A stretch of DNA of 64,000 nt from Alicyclobacillus fructus (GTDB taxonomy: Bacteria > Bacillota > Bacilli > Alicyclobacillales > Alicyclobacillaceae): NCBI RefSeq assembly GCF_017329605.1, contig NZ_JAFMTY010000003.1, forward strand, positions 62,001 through 126,000, in the 5' to 3' direction. Shown piece by piece: positions 46,388 through 55,485 of this stretch (within the stretch, counting starts at the first letter, position 1; the number at the start of each line of letters is the position of its first letter). Under the pieces are notes generated by a model. The model had not been told where the DNA came from, made no database searches, and saw nothing but the letters and a program-made list of their open reading frames with translations. The position numbers were made by a program, and so were the translations under genes.

Positions 46388-48217
46388 ATGTGTGGGATTG
46401 TTGGCTATATCGGCCCAAGGAACGTCAAGGACGTCGTCGTGGGCGGGCTGGCGAAGCTGGAATACCGCGGCTATGATTCTGCAGGGGTGGCCGCCCTGGC
46501 GGACGGAAACATTCGGATTGTGAAGGCCGTCGGCCGCCTGGCGAATCTCGAGGAAAAACTCGCGCAAATGCCGATCTCAGGCCATGTCGCCATCGGCCAC
46601 ACGCGCTGGGCGACGCACGGAAAGCCCTCGGACGAAAACGCGCATCCGCACCAGGACTGCAGCGGCCGATTCGCCATCGTGCACAACGGGATCGTGGAAA
46701 ATTACCTCTCGCTGCGCGAAGAGCTGGTGGCGCTCGGGCACGAGTTCCGCTCGGAGACCGATACGGAAGTCGTGGCGCACCTGATTGAGGAGATGTATAA
46801 CGGGGATCTGTTCGAAACCATGATCGCGGTCGGCAAACGAATCCGCGGCGCGTACGCGCTCGTCGTCATGGCGAAGGATCACCCGGACGAAATGATCGCG
46901 ATTCGCCGCGCGAGCCCGATGATCATCGGCCTCGGCGAGAAGGAGAACTTTGTGGCTTCGGATATCCCGGCCATTCTCGAGTACACGCGCGACATCTACG
47001 TGATGGAGGACGGAGAGATGGCCGTCCTGCGCCGCGATGGCGTCGAGTGCTTCACGATGGACGGGGAACCCGTGAAGAAAGAGGTCTATCACGTCACGTG
47101 GGACGCGGTGAGTGCGGAGCGCGGAGGCTACCCGCACTTCATGCTGAAGGAGATCCACGAGCAGCCGCGCGCCGTGCGGGACACGCTCCGCGGCCGGGTG
47201 TCGGATGATTTGAGCCGCGTGGAACTCCCTGAACTCGGCCTCGCAGAGGAGGACATTCGAGCCATCGACCGGATCCACATCGTCGCGTGCGGCACGTCGT
47301 GGCACGCCGGCCTCGTCGGGAAGGCGGCCATCGAGACGTTTGCGCGCATTCCCGTCAACGTCGAGATCGCGTCGGAATATCGATACGCCGATCCCATTGT
47401 GACGGATCGCACGCTCATCCTTGCGATCACGCAGTCGGGCGAGACGGCGGACACGCTGGCGGCGATGCGGGAGATGAAGAAGCGAGGCGTGCGCGTGGTG
47501 GCCATCACCAACGTGGTCGGCAGTTCGGCCGCGCGCGAAGCGGACAGCACCATCGTCACATGGGCTGGGCCGGAGATCGCCGTGGCTTCGACGAAGGCGT
47601 ACACCACACAGCTCGTGGCGCTGTACCTGTTGGCCGTGCGGTTCGGCCTCGCCCGCGGGACGCTTGCGGAGGAGAAGGCGCGCGAGGTGCTGGCGGCGCT
47701 CGACGATCTGCCTCAGGTTGTGGAGCAGGTGCTGGACACGGCGCCGCAGATCGAGTCGTTTGCGAAGCGGTACAAGGACGCGCACGACACGTTCTTCATC
47801 GGCCGCGGCATGGACTACGCGGTCTCGCTCGAAGGCGCCTTGAAGTTGAAGGAGATCTCGTACATCCACGCGGAAGCGTACGCGGCTGGCGAGCTCAAGC
47901 ACGGCACGCTGGCGCTCATTACGGACGGGGTGCCCGTCATTGCGCTCGCGATGCAGCCGGAGCTGTACGAGAAGACGCTGTCGAACATCGTCGAGGTGAA
48001 AGCGCGCGGCGCGTTTGTCCTCGGACTCACCTGGGTGGGCAACGAAGATCTCGAGAAGACGGTTGACGAAGTGATTTATCTGCCGAAGACGATGCCGCTT
48101 CTCGCGCCCGTGGCGGCGGTGATTCCGCTGCAACTGCTGGCGTACTACGCCGCGGTGGCGCGGGGGAACGACGTCGACAAGCCGCGAAACCTGGCGAAGA
48201 GCGTGACGGTGGAATGA
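46388..48217 (+). CDS. glmS: Glutamine-fructose-6-phosphate aminotransferase
   Basis: GlmS makes glucosamine-6-phosphate from fructose-6-phosphate and glutamine. The 609-residue enzyme begins MCGIVGYIG, with the nucleophilic Cys exposed after Met removal. The glutaminase half has HTRWATHGKPSDENAHPH; the isomerase half has two SIS domains (ACGTSWHAGLVGKAAIE, ITQSGETADTLAAMREMK, GRGMDYAVSLEGALKLKEISYIHAEAYAAGELKHG) and ends PRNLAKSVTVE. ATG 46388 is fixed by the catalytic Cys; AAGGAGG lies right after the ribozyme. Confidence 0.97.
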   Translation: MCGIVGYIGPRNVKDVVVGGLAKLEYRGYDSAGVAALADGNIRIVKAVGRLANLEEKLAQMPISGHVAIGHTRWATHGKPSDENAHPHQDCSGRFAIVHNGIVENYLSLREELVALGHEFRSETDTEVVAHLIEEMYNGDLFETMIAVGKRIRGAYALVVMAKDHPDEMIAIRRASPMIIGLGEKENFVASDIPAILEYTRDIYVMEDGEMAVLRRDGVECFTMDGEPVKKEVYHVTWDAVSAERGGYPHFMLKEIHEQPRAVRDTLRGRVSDDLSRVELPELGLAEEDIRAIDRIHIVACGTSWHAGLVGKAAIETFARIPVNVEIASEYRYADPIVTDRTLILAITQSGETADTLAAMREMKKRGVRVVAITNVVGSSAAREADSTIVTWAGPEIAVASTKAYTTQLVALYLLAVRFGLARGTLAEEKAREVLAALDDLPQVVEQVLDTAPQIESFAKRYKDAHDTFFIGRGMDYAVSLEGALKLKEISYIHAEAYAAGELKHGTLALITDGVPVIALAMQPELYEKTLSNIVEVKARGAFVLGLTWVGNEDLEKTVDEVIYLPKTMPLLAPVAAVIPLQLLAYYAAVARGNDVDKPRNLAKSVTVE

Positions 48218-48225
48218 AGACGACA

Positions 48226-48256
48226 GGCGGACCGGGAGAGCCCCGGTTCGCCTTTT
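48226..48256 (+). terminator. Intrinsic terminator after glmS
   Basis: GGCGGACCGGG (48226-48236) pairs with CCCGGTTCGCC (48242-48252, one G-T pair), followed by TTTT. It ends the glmM-glmS unit. Confidence 0.85.
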
Positions 48257-48343
48257 GCTTTCTGGCTTGCCCGCCCCACGCGAGTTACCGCGATTCTGCC
48301 GCGCACGGATTCGCGCCATCGCCTGAGGAAAAGAGGTGACGAC

Positions 48344-49291
48344 ATGCTTTCGTGCAGCTCCGGTCATTTATGCCATCCAGAAAGGCTGAGGCTTGCAACC
48401 TTGTATGGCTGGCATCAGGACGACACGGACTTTCAGTTGCTTCAGCAGGGGGAGAACGATACGTTTCTCGTTCGAACGCGTGGGATGCGATACATTCTGA
48501 GGCGCTATCGACGGGAACGGTATGGCGAACGGGAGATCCTCGCCGAACTTGCGTGGATGTGTGCGCTGCGCAATGACATCGACGTGCCCAACGTGATTTC
48601 GAATACAGCAGGAGACCTCGCCACGCGGCTCATCGGTCCAGACGGTGAACGCGTGTACGTGGTCTTTGAGTTCATCGAAGGGGAATCGCTCGAAAGACCC
48701 TCCAAGGAAGACTATCGCCGTCTTGGGGCATTGATGAAAGCGCTCCACAGCGGCGCGGACGCCATCGCGCAGTCGATGAACGAGGATTGGGCGGGGTGGA
48801 ATCGCCCCGTGTACGATGTTCAACGCGCGGTCAGAGAGCCTCTCCGCCATTTGCTTCAGTTCGAGTCGTTGAGCGAGGTGAACAAAAGGCGTTGTGTCTC
48901 CGTCGCGGAGGAACTCGAGAGGAGATTTCGCACTCTCGAGCCGGATCGACACTTCATCCACGCGGACCTGCATTTCGGAAACCTGCTCGTGCGTGAGCCG
49001 AACTGGTATTGCCTTGATTTCGACGAATGCGGATACGGACACAGGGCCCTCGATCTCGGCGTGGTCAAACTGCATCTCAGGAATCGGCCCGATGCCTTGG
49101 CTTGCTGGGCGCATTTTGAACACGGCTACGGCGATATGCCGTCGCGCGGGGTTTTGGCGATAGGGACGGCGGCCCGCATCTTCTATATGGCAGGGAAGAT
49201 TCCCATGCGGCAGGACATCGAGTCCTTGCGCCACAACCCGGATGCGCGCATTGGGAAGTACCTGACTTGGATCGAAGACGAGCTGGCGTGA
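48344..49291 (+). CDS. Phosphotransferase-family (APH/choline kinase fold) protein
   Basis: A 315-residue protein of the aminoglycoside phosphotransferase/homoserine kinase II fold. The catalytic loop is HADLHFGN and the metal-binding motif is LDFDECGYG; the N-lobe has YILRRYRRERYGEREILAELAWM. Relatives phosphorylate sugars, amino alcohols or cofactors, and some are spore-coat CotS-like proteins. The natural substrate is not clear and no resistance role is implied. ATG 48344 follows AGAGGTGACG. It stands alone between glmS and a convergent gene. Confidence 0.8.
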   Translation: MLSCSSGHLCHPERLRLATLYGWHQDDTDFQLLQQGENDTFLVRTRGMRYILRRYRRERYGEREILAELAWMCALRNDIDVPNVISNTAGDLATRLIGPDGERVYVVFEFIEGESLERPSKEDYRRLGALMKALHSGADAIAQSMNEDWAGWNRPVYDVQRAVREPLRHLLQFESLSEVNKRRCVSVAEELERRFRTLEPDRHFIHADLHFGNLLVREPNWYCLDFDECGYGHRALDLGVVKLHLRNRPDALACWAHFEHGYGDMPSRGVLAIGTAARIFYMAGKIPMRQDIESLRHNPDARIGKYLTWIEDELA

Positions 49292-49333
49292 CCGGTGAGC
49301 GACCGCGTTTGCCGGGTGGTACAGCGTTTCGAA

Positions 49334-49903
49334 TCAAGTCAAGACACGCATCCGCTCCTTACCGCGCCGCAAGGTCACCACGTGTCGAAAGGGCTTCGCA
49401 CGGAATGGCCAGTTCAAGAGAATCAGCAGGCTGGGACCCGCGGCATCACACAGCGTCTGAAGGCCCTGCGCCATCCCGTGGACGTCATGCGCCTGCATAA
49501 GCTCCCTGATGCCTAAGGCCGCTATGCCTGCGGCACAGGCGGCGAGGAACATTACTGCGGCCACCCAGTCGCTCGCTCTTCTCGACTTGCCCAACACCTC
49601 CCAAGTCCCCTGAAGGGAACCTCCCACGATTTCGCAGGTAGGCGCACCTTCTTGCCAACGAATCGCGATTTCTTGGCGGTCGCCTCGCCACATGGCATAC
49701 GCGGCCGCGACCCAAGCCAGCAGTGCGAAAGCAGGAAGGTCTAACCAGTACCACCCCGGAGAACGAGCCGGTAGGTTGCGGATGAGCGTTTCGACGACCA
49801 CATAGGAGGCGCAGATCAGGCCGAGGGTAGAGCACATCACGATGCCCTGAAGCCGCGTCGCGCGGGAGTGCACCAGCCCGCGGCGGACGTCGCGCGTTTC
49901 CAT
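49334..49903 (-). CDS. Unknown integral membrane protein
   Basis: I do not recognise this 189-residue protein. It has about four hydrophobic segments: IVMCSTLGLICASYVVVETLI, LDLPAFALLAWVAAAYAMW, DWVAAVMFLAACAAGIAALGI and AAGPSLLILLNWPF, with a short soluble stretch (QEIAIRWQEGAPTCEIVGGSLQGTWEV) between the second and third. The tail is basic (HVVTLRRGKERMRV). Start may be ATG 49903 or GTG 49912; both have GAGG-type sites. It converges with the phosphotransferase and diverges from the purine genes. Confidence 0.65.
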   Translation of the reverse strand: METRDVRRGLVHSRATRLQGIVMCSTLGLICASYVVVETLIRNLPARSPGWYWLDLPAFALLAWVAAAYAMWRGDRQEIAIRWQEGAPTCEIVGGSLQGTWEVLGKSRRASDWVAAVMFLAACAAGIAALGIRELMQAHDVHGMAQGLQTLCDAAGPSLLILLNWPFRAKPFRHVVTLRRGKERMRVLT

Positions 49904-49965
49904 GGGGTTCACCTCACCACCCTCTTACATTTTACACCTGAGCGTGAACCCCAACAACTGAAAAC

Positions 49966-49987
49966 TCCGAAAGTTAACCTTCCGGAC
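49966..49987. promoter_or_regulatory. Imperfect palindrome centred on GTTAAC upstream of pucA
   Basis: The sequence TCCGAAAGTTAACCTTCCGG is an approximate inverted repeat around GTTAAC, 60-80 bases before the pucA promoter. A second GTTAA (TTTTTGTTAAG) occurs near 50018-50028. B. subtilis PucR binds sites containing GGTTAA, so these are candidate PucR sites. Assignment is inference. Confidence 0.4.
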
Positions 49988-50046
49988 TCGGTGGATGTCA
50001 CAAAAGTGGGGATGGTCTTTTTGTTAAGAATTGCGACGTAGAGTGA

Positions 50047-50075
50047 TTGAAATATCGGGCGTTCACGCGTACAAT
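50047..50075 (+). promoter_or_regulatory. Promoter of the xanthine dehydrogenase operon
   Basis: TTGAAA (50047-50052) and TACAAT (50070-50075) are exactly 17 bases apart. Transcription would begin near 50082, inside a small perfect hairpin GACGC-GAAA-GCGTC (50076-50089) with a GNRA loop. The promoter overlaps an upstream extension of the pucA frame, which argues that the real start is at 50128. Confidence 0.7.
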
Positions 50076-50127
50076 GACGCGAAAGCGTCGCTTATATGTA
50101 AGATTTCATCTCTTCAAGGTGAGTTCG

Positions 50128-51174
50128 ATGTATGTACCTCGCTTTCTTTCCAGTTTGCACGCTGAATCGAATCGCTGGGCGATCGCGAGCCTCGTGCACG
50201 TCGACGGATCGTCCTACTTGCCCTCCGGTGCGCTTATGGCCTTTCATCCCGACGGCCGCAGCTTGGGTGTCATTTCGGGAGGATGCCTTGAAGCGGACCT
50301 GCGCGCACGGGTGGAGTCCGATGGCGTTTGCGACAGCGCGCAACTTCTCGTCTACGACCTCCGCCGGACGGACGATCTCGGCTTTGGGCCGGGCGCCGGT
50401 TGCGACGGCATTCTCACTGTGCTGCTGGAGCCATGGACCGATGAACTCGCGCGCATGTTTGAAGGCATCCAGGCAACGTGGGCCTTACGCAGCGCGGAGG
50501 CGGGATGGCCATCTCCGTCGTCCATTCCTCTTGCGCGCGTGCGCCGCGTGTGGCATCGGGGGCTCGGCTGCGTAACGGTCATGTGCGATGTCGGCGGTCA
50601 TCTCGTGGCTCGCTACAGCGTTCCCGTTAAACCTGTGATAGGCGTGCCTGCCGAAACCGAATGGGATGTGTACTATGAGCCTCGTCCGCGTCTGGTGATC
50701 TTTGGAGCTGGGCCGGATGTGCCGCCGATTGTGTCTCTCGCCCACCGCGCGGGGTTCGACGTTGTCGTGTGGGATTGGCGGGACGAGCTCCTTCGCCGGG
50801 CGCGCTTTCCGCATGCAAAGCTCCTTCTGACAAGCACCGACGAAGCTGTCGCGGCAGCCGAAGTATCTCCCTACGATCACGTCCTCGTGATCACGCATCA
50901 GTATGAGCGCGATCTCACGATTTTGCGCCACCTTGCTCGCGTTTCACCGTTCTACACGGGGCTCCTCGCATCGCGCAAGCGCGCAGCGCGAATGCTCTCT
51001 GATCTTCCGGCTGGGTACCGCGTTCACGCGCCGGTGGGAGTGCCCATCGGTGCAGAAGGGCCCGACGAGATCGCCGTCAGTATCGTCGCAGAACTCATTG
51101 ACACCCAAAGTGGGCGTAGGCATGCTCACGCCCGCGGCGTTCCGATGGATACGGCGGAGGCGGGATGGAAATGA
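50128..51174 (+). CDS. pucA: XdhC/CoxI-family xanthine dehydrogenase maturation factor
   Basis: This family brings sulfurated molybdenum cofactor to xanthine dehydrogenase. The 348-residue protein has an N-terminal XdhC_CoxI domain (ASLVHVDGSSYLPSGALMAFHPDG, VISGGCLEADL, FGPGAGCDGILTVLLEP) and a C-terminal Rossmann domain (PRLVIFGAGPDVPPIVSLAHRAGFDVVVWDWRD, then VLVITHQYERDLTIL). ATG 50128 follows AAGGTGAG; earlier in-frame TTG 50047 is part of the promoter. First gene of the xanthine dehydrogenase operon, overlapping the next by four bases. Confidence 0.88.
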   Translation: MYVPRFLSSLHAESNRWAIASLVHVDGSSYLPSGALMAFHPDGRSLGVISGGCLEADLRARVESDGVCDSAQLLVYDLRRTDDLGFGPGAGCDGILTVLLEPWTDELARMFEGIQATWALRSAEAGWPSPSSIPLARVRRVWHRGLGCVTVMCDVGGHLVARYSVPVKPVIGVPAETEWDVYYEPRPRLVIFGAGPDVPPIVSLAHRAGFDVVVWDWRDELLRRARFPHAKLLLTSTDEAVAAAEVSPYDHVLVITHQYERDLTILRHLARVSPFYTGLLASRKRAARMLSDLPAGYRVHAPVGVPIGAEGPDEIAVSIVAELIDTQSGRRHAHARGVPMDTAEAGWK

Positions 51175-51782
51175 AAGTCGTCGGCGTGTATCTCGCAGCC
51201 GGTCGCAGCACACGAATGGGCTGTGACAAGCTGTCGTTGCCGCTCGGGGATGCCGCACTCGGCGAGTGGGGGCTGCGGTCGCTCCTGCAGAGCGCGGTCA
51301 ACGAGGTGGTCTGGGTTCAAACCCAGCGCTCTCCATTGACCGCACCACTCCGTGTCAAGCCGATACACGTTCGCGCCATGCCCGTCGGTCTGCCGTTGTC
51401 GGCATCCGTGCGCTGTGGGGTCGAAGCTGCACACGATTTAGGCGCAGATGCGCTCCTCTTCGCCCTTGCCGATCAGCCCTTCGTGACGTCCGCCCTGTTG
51501 GACGATCTCGTCCACGCGCTCTCGCGACATGCCGAAGCGGTGTATGTCTCGTTTGGCCACGGCCCGCCAACGCCGCCCCTCATCGTGCGAACTGAGTTTG
51601 TTTGGAAGCTTCGCGCCGAACTCGCGGGCGATCGCGGTTTAGGTCCCCTGCTCGCCGGTCGGCGAGCGCTAAGCGTGCGCAGGGCTCTGTACGACACGAC
51701 TTTGCTCTTGGACGTGGACACGCCGGAGGATTACGAGCGCGCAAAGTCGCTCTGCATGGCGGTAGGGGGGAGATGGACGTGA
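51171..51782 (+). CDS. pucB: MobA/MocA-like molybdenum cofactor nucleotidyltransferase
   Basis: A 203-residue NTP transferase expected to attach CMP to molybdopterin for xanthine dehydrogenase. It begins VVGVYLAAGRSTRMGCDKLSLPLG, the nucleotide-binding signature, and has FALADQPFVTSALLDDLV and LLLDVDTPEDYERAK. ATG 51171 is better spaced from GGAGGCGGG than ATG 51165. It overlaps both neighbours by a few bases, so the operon is translationally coupled. Confidence 0.85.
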   Translation: MKVVGVYLAAGRSTRMGCDKLSLPLGDAALGEWGLRSLLQSAVNEVVWVQTQRSPLTAPLRVKPIHVRAMPVGLPLSASVRCGVEAAHDLGADALLFALADQPFVTSALLDDLVHALSRHAEAVYVSFGHGPPTPPLIVRTEFVWKLRAELAGDRGLGPLLAGRRALSVRRALYDTTLLLDVDTPEDYERAKSLCMAVGGRWT

Positions 51783-52621
51783 TGGAGCCGCGCGTCTGGC
51801 TGCCGACGTCTCTCGCCGAGGCGTGGGCGTGTAAGCGGACATTGGGAGACAGCGCCTGCTACGTGGCTGGCTCGACGTGGCTGCAGTTGCGCGCCGCGTC
51901 GGGGGATACCGTGCCGAGCGAATGGATCTGCGTCGACGAGATCGCCGACGAACGCGACGTGCCTGTTGAAGTCGACTCCACTCTCCACGTGGGGCTGCGG
52001 GTGACCTTGGCAGAGGTGATCCGAAGCTCGGCGGTCCGCAGACATTGGCCTCATCTGCACCAGGTGTGTCGCTTCGTCGGTGCACCTGCGTTGCGCGAGC
52101 AGGCCACGGTGGTTGGGAACCTCGTGGCACAGGGCGACTTGGTGCCGTATCTCCTTGTTTCCGGAGCAAGTTTGCTCTCTTGGAATGAAGGCGCGATTGA
52201 AGAGAAGTCGGTTTCGGAATGGTTGACGTTCCGTGGCGCCACCTCCGATGCGTTGGTAAGCAGAGTGAAGATTCCGAAAGAACTAGAACACGTCCGGTTC
52301 TTCATGCGCAAAGTCGGGCGCCGGGCTGGTTTCCAACCAGCACTCGTGACCATTGCCGCCTCGCTGGAGAACGATGATTCCGGGGTGATCGACGACCTGC
52401 GCGTGGCCGTCGGCGGGGGAGTACACTGGCCGCACAGGCTCCCGCAGGTCGAAGCTCTGGTTCGCGGAGAGCGACTGCGCCCGTCTCTCTTGCGTGAGCT
52501 TCACCGCATGATTCAGTCGGAAATGCGGACCTATGACGACGCGTTTGCCACTGCGGAATATCGGCGAGTCGTGGTGGCGAATCTGGTGACCGCGTTCGTT
52601 GCAAGCGCGCTGGAGGGGTGA
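51782..52621 (+). CDS. pucC: Xanthine dehydrogenase FAD-binding subunit
   Basis: The flavin subunit of a three-part molybdenum hydroxylase (CoxM/XdhB family), 279 residues. The N-terminal part has YVAGSTWLQLRAA in place of the usual AGGT loop, and FVGAPALREQATVVGNLVAQGDL corresponds to the FAD-binding TIGGN segment. It transfers electrons from the iron-sulfur subunit to NAD. ATG 51782 overlaps the pucB stop (TGATG) after AGGGGGGAG; the ATG at 51773 is less likely. Confidence 0.87.
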   Translation: MEPRVWLPTSLAEAWACKRTLGDSACYVAGSTWLQLRAASGDTVPSEWICVDEIADERDVPVEVDSTLHVGLRVTLAEVIRSSAVRRHWPHLHQVCRFVGAPALREQATVVGNLVAQGDLVPYLLVSGASLLSWNEGAIEEKSVSEWLTFRGATSDALVSRVKIPKELEHVRFFMRKVGRRAGFQPALVTIAASLENDDSGVIDDLRVAVGGGVHWPHRLPQVEALVRGERLRPSLLRELHRMIQSEMRTYDDAFATAEYRRVVVANLVTAFVASALEG

Positions 52622-52624
52622 GCG

Positions 52625-54970
52625 GTGGATCGCGACCAACTTCGCAGCTTACCGACATGGATTCCGCGCCCGGATGGCTGGGAAAAGGCCCGCGGACGTA
52701 TGAGGTATCTCACGGATCTGCATCATCCCGGCATGCTGATTGGCGGCGTGCTCCGAAGCGACTACCCGCATGCGCGCATTCGACATATCGACACGTCTCG
52801 TGCGCTGCAGATCCCAGGGGTTCGCGCTGTGCTCACATGGCGCGACGTCCCGGGGCTGAATCGATATGGCATTGTCATCCAGGACCAACCTGTTTTCTGT
52901 GAGGACCGCGTTCGATACGTGGGAGACGTGATCGCGGCGGTCGCGGCGGATTCCCATTCCTCGCTCGAACAAGCGCTCGCGGCCATCCAGGTGGTATACG
53001 AGCCTCTTCCGGTGGTCTCCCAGCCAGAGGAAGCGCTCAGGAGAACGTCCGTCAAACTGCATCCGACAGGCAATCTGTTGCATCGCAGGACATTTTCGCG
53101 CGGCGACGTGAAACAAGGGTTTGCCGCGTCGGCCGTGGTGGTCGAAGCGGTGTATGAGACGCCCCGCCAAATGCATACCTACATGGAGACTGAGGGCGGC
53201 CTGTGTATACCCGAGCCGGACGGATCACTCACGTTGTATGCTCCAACGCAACACGGATATGGCGATCGCGCCCAGTTGGCCCGCATCCTTGGCTGGCCTG
53301 AGGAACGCATTCGCATCGTGTCGAGCCCCATCGGTGGTTCGTTCGGGGGCAAAGATGAGCTGAACGTCCAACCGTATCTGGCGCTGCTCGCGCTTTCAAC
53401 CGGGATGCCCGTGAAAATTCATCAATCCCGGGCGGAGTCCGTTCGTTCGGGGCTGAAGCGCCATCCCATGCGAATTTGGATGCGCACAGGAGCCTCTCGC
53501 GACGGCCGTATCCTCGCGCACGACGTGCGCATCGTGGCCGACACGGGCGCGTACGCGACGCTGGGCCCGGCGGTGCTTGATTTCGCGGTGGAGCATGCCA
53601 CCGGTCCTTACGTCATCGATCACGTCCGCGTGCGCGGTTACTCGGTGCATACCAATTGCGGCGTGGCCGGAGAGTTTCGCGGCTTCGGCGGGAACCAGGT
53701 GACGTTTGCACTTGAAGGACAGATGGACCGATTGGCGGACGCATTGGGGATGGATCCGCTCGAGGTGCGCAGGCGCAACTTTCGCGCCACTTCGGATCGC
53801 GGGCCACTTGGCCAAACCATTGCGCCGACGGAAGGCGCGGACGAAGTCCTCGCCTTTGTGGAGCGGAAGCGAGCGGAGGTTCAGTCGCGGCATGCCCCGT
53901 CCAGCGCATCCGCCTATCATCGCCGAGGGGTCGGCATCGCTGTCACGATGCACGGCGGGGGCCTGGGGCTGCGGCGGCCGGATCACACAGGAGGTCGGGT
54001 GCGCTTGACGCGTCATGGGAAGATTGAACTCGCGTTTGGGTTTGAGGAGTGCGGTCAAGGCGTGATTGCCGCGATTCCGCTCCTGGCCGCGGAGGTGCTC
54101 GATTGTGCGGTCGAAGACGTGGAGGTGGTGCTCGGCGATACGTCTCGGGTGCCCCGATCAGGTTCATCCACGGCCTCTCGGGCGACGGGCATGGTGTGGC
54201 ACACGCTCAAGCGTATTCGACCCGACTGGGAGTCGAAGATGTTGTCCATCGCGGCTCGTGTTGCCGAGCGCCGCGAGTCAGACCTCCGCCTGGGACCCGG
54301 TGGTGTGCACGAGCGCAACGCCGGGCGTCTCGTCGCGTCGTACTCCGATATCGCCGCCGCTGCAGGAGATGATTTGCCGGAGGTCGAGATTGCATCCCAT
54401 TTTCCCGTGACGCCGGATACGTGGGCTCAGGATGGCGCTCACTACCTCTATTCGTTCGCCGGGGTGGTGGCCGAGGTCGACGTGGATCTGCTGACTGCAG
54501 AAGTGCGCGTGACCGGCCTGCACCAAGGGGTGTGGGCTGGCAGAGTGGTGAACCCGATGGGGTATGTGGGGCAGATTGAAGGCGGTGGCGTTATGGGGCT
54601 GGGATTTGCGCTCATGGAAGATGCGCTGATGGAAGAGGGGCGTTACGTCACGCGCAACCTGGACACGTATCTGATTCCGACGGCGTTGGATGTGCCGGAG
54701 ATGGAACTAGACGCTATCATCCCAAAGATGGAGGACGATCACGGACCGCGTGGCGTGGGGGAGATCGGCACGGTGGCCGTTGCACCGGCGATTGCGGCGG
54801 CCATTCACGACGCGACAGGCGTGTGGATTACGGCGTTGCCGGTTCGTCAGGATGTACTGCTCGCCGAGATGGCGAAGAGGGGGGAGACCTTGTGGCGGTG
54901 GATGCCAAGCGATGCCTCGAAGGAATGGACGTCCTGGGGCCGGGAGCGGATCGCGTCGAGTTCGTCCTGA
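52625..54970 (+). CDS. pucD: Xanthine dehydrogenase molybdenum-binding subunit
   Basis: The large catalytic subunit (781 residues) that oxidises hypoxanthine/xanthine to urate. It has the XdhA/CoxL pattern: GGSFGGK at residues 237-243, EFRGFGGNQVTFALEGQMD, and the catalytic glutamate in GVGE (Glu713) followed by IGTVAVAPAIAAAIHDATG. Substrate choice cannot be proven from motifs alone, but the neighbouring uricase and allantoin genes support xanthine. GTG 52625 follows GGAGGGGTGAG. Confidence 0.9.
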   Translation: MDRDQLRSLPTWIPRPDGWEKARGRMRYLTDLHHPGMLIGGVLRSDYPHARIRHIDTSRALQIPGVRAVLTWRDVPGLNRYGIVIQDQPVFCEDRVRYVGDVIAAVAADSHSSLEQALAAIQVVYEPLPVVSQPEEALRRTSVKLHPTGNLLHRRTFSRGDVKQGFAASAVVVEAVYETPRQMHTYMETEGGLCIPEPDGSLTLYAPTQHGYGDRAQLARILGWPEERIRIVSSPIGGSFGGKDELNVQPYLALLALSTGMPVKIHQSRAESVRSGLKRHPMRIWMRTGASRDGRILAHDVRIVADTGAYATLGPAVLDFAVEHATGPYVIDHVRVRGYSVHTNCGVAGEFRGFGGNQVTFALEGQMDRLADALGMDPLEVRRRNFRATSDRGPLGQTIAPTEGADEVLAFVERKRAEVQSRHAPSSASAYHRRGVGIAVTMHGGGLGLRRPDHTGGRVRLTRHGKIELAFGFEECGQGVIAAIPLLAAEVLDCAVEDVEVVLGDTSRVPRSGSSTASRATGMVWHTLKRIRPDWESKMLSIAARVAERRESDLRLGPGGVHERNAGRLVASYSDIAAAAGDDLPEVEIASHFPVTPDTWAQDGAHYLYSFAGVVAEVDVDLLTAEVRVTGLHQGVWAGRVVNPMGYVGQIEGGGVMGLGFALMEDALMEEGRYVTRNLDTYLIPTALDVPEMELDAIIPKMEDDHGPRGVGEIGTVAVAPAIAAAIHDATGVWITALPVRQDVLLAEMAKRGETLWRWMPSDASKEWTSWGRERIASSSS

Positions 54971-55422
54971 ATGGAAAGCTGGTGATGGTGAAGGCGCCGC
55001 CCTGTACGCCGCTCGTGCGCGTGTTGCGGGACGAACTTGGAATGATGGGCACCAAGATTTCGTGCGGGATCGGAAGATGTGGAGCTTGCACCGTCGAGGT
55101 GGATGGGCGCCCCGCACTCGCCTGCATGACGCCGGTGTTTCGGCTGCGGGGGCGGTCTGTGGTCACCATCGAAGGCGCGGGCGATCCCGAAACTGACCGC
55201 ATTGTGCATGCGTTTGTGGAGGAAGGGGCCCTTCAGTGTGGCTACTGCACGCCGGGAATGGTAATGGCGGTTCGGGCTCTGCTTCACGCCTTGCCGTCGC
55301 CAAGCGAAGAGGATATACGCGCTTGGCTGTCCGGAAACCTGTGCCGATGCACCGGATATCTACCGATTCTGCGCGCGGTGCGACGTGTGATTGAGGAAAC
55401 GGACTACAGGGACAAAGGATAG
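54892..55422 (+). CDS. pucE: Xanthine dehydrogenase iron-sulfur subunit
   Basis: A 176-residue [2Fe-2S] subunit. The plant-ferredoxin cluster is held by SCGIGRCGACTVEVDGRPALAC and the second by CGYCTPGM and CRCTGY. It passes electrons from molybdenum to FAD. GTG 54892 follows AGGGGGGAG, giving a 79-base overlap with pucD; the ATG at 54925 lacks a well-spaced ribosome binding site. Last gene of the operon, followed by a hairpin. Confidence 0.88.
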   Translation: MAVDAKRCLEGMDVLGPGADRVEFVLNGKLVMVKAPPCTPLVRVLRDELGMMGTKISCGIGRCGACTVEVDGRPALACMTPVFRLRGRSVVTIEGAGDPETDRIVHAFVEEGALQCGYCTPGMVMAVRALLHALPSPSEEDIRAWLSGNLCRCTGYLPILRAVRRVIEETDYRDKG

Positions 55423-55441
55423 CGGCCGGAAACATGACAGT

Positions 55442-55461
55442 GGGCCGCTGGAAGGCGGCCC
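55442..55461. terminator. Hairpin between convergent pucE and allC
   Basis: GGGCCGC (55442-55448) pairs with GCGGCCC (55455-55461) around a six-base loop. No T-run is seen on either side, so this is a possible bidirectional terminator only. Confidence 0.5.
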
Positions 55462-55485
55462 GCGTCGCTGACAAGGGCGCTTGGG

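Noticed and set aside
48344-49291. Aminoglycoside resistance gene
   Set aside because: The HADLHFGN/DFD fold is shared by many metabolic kinases and spore proteins; nothing points to drug modification.
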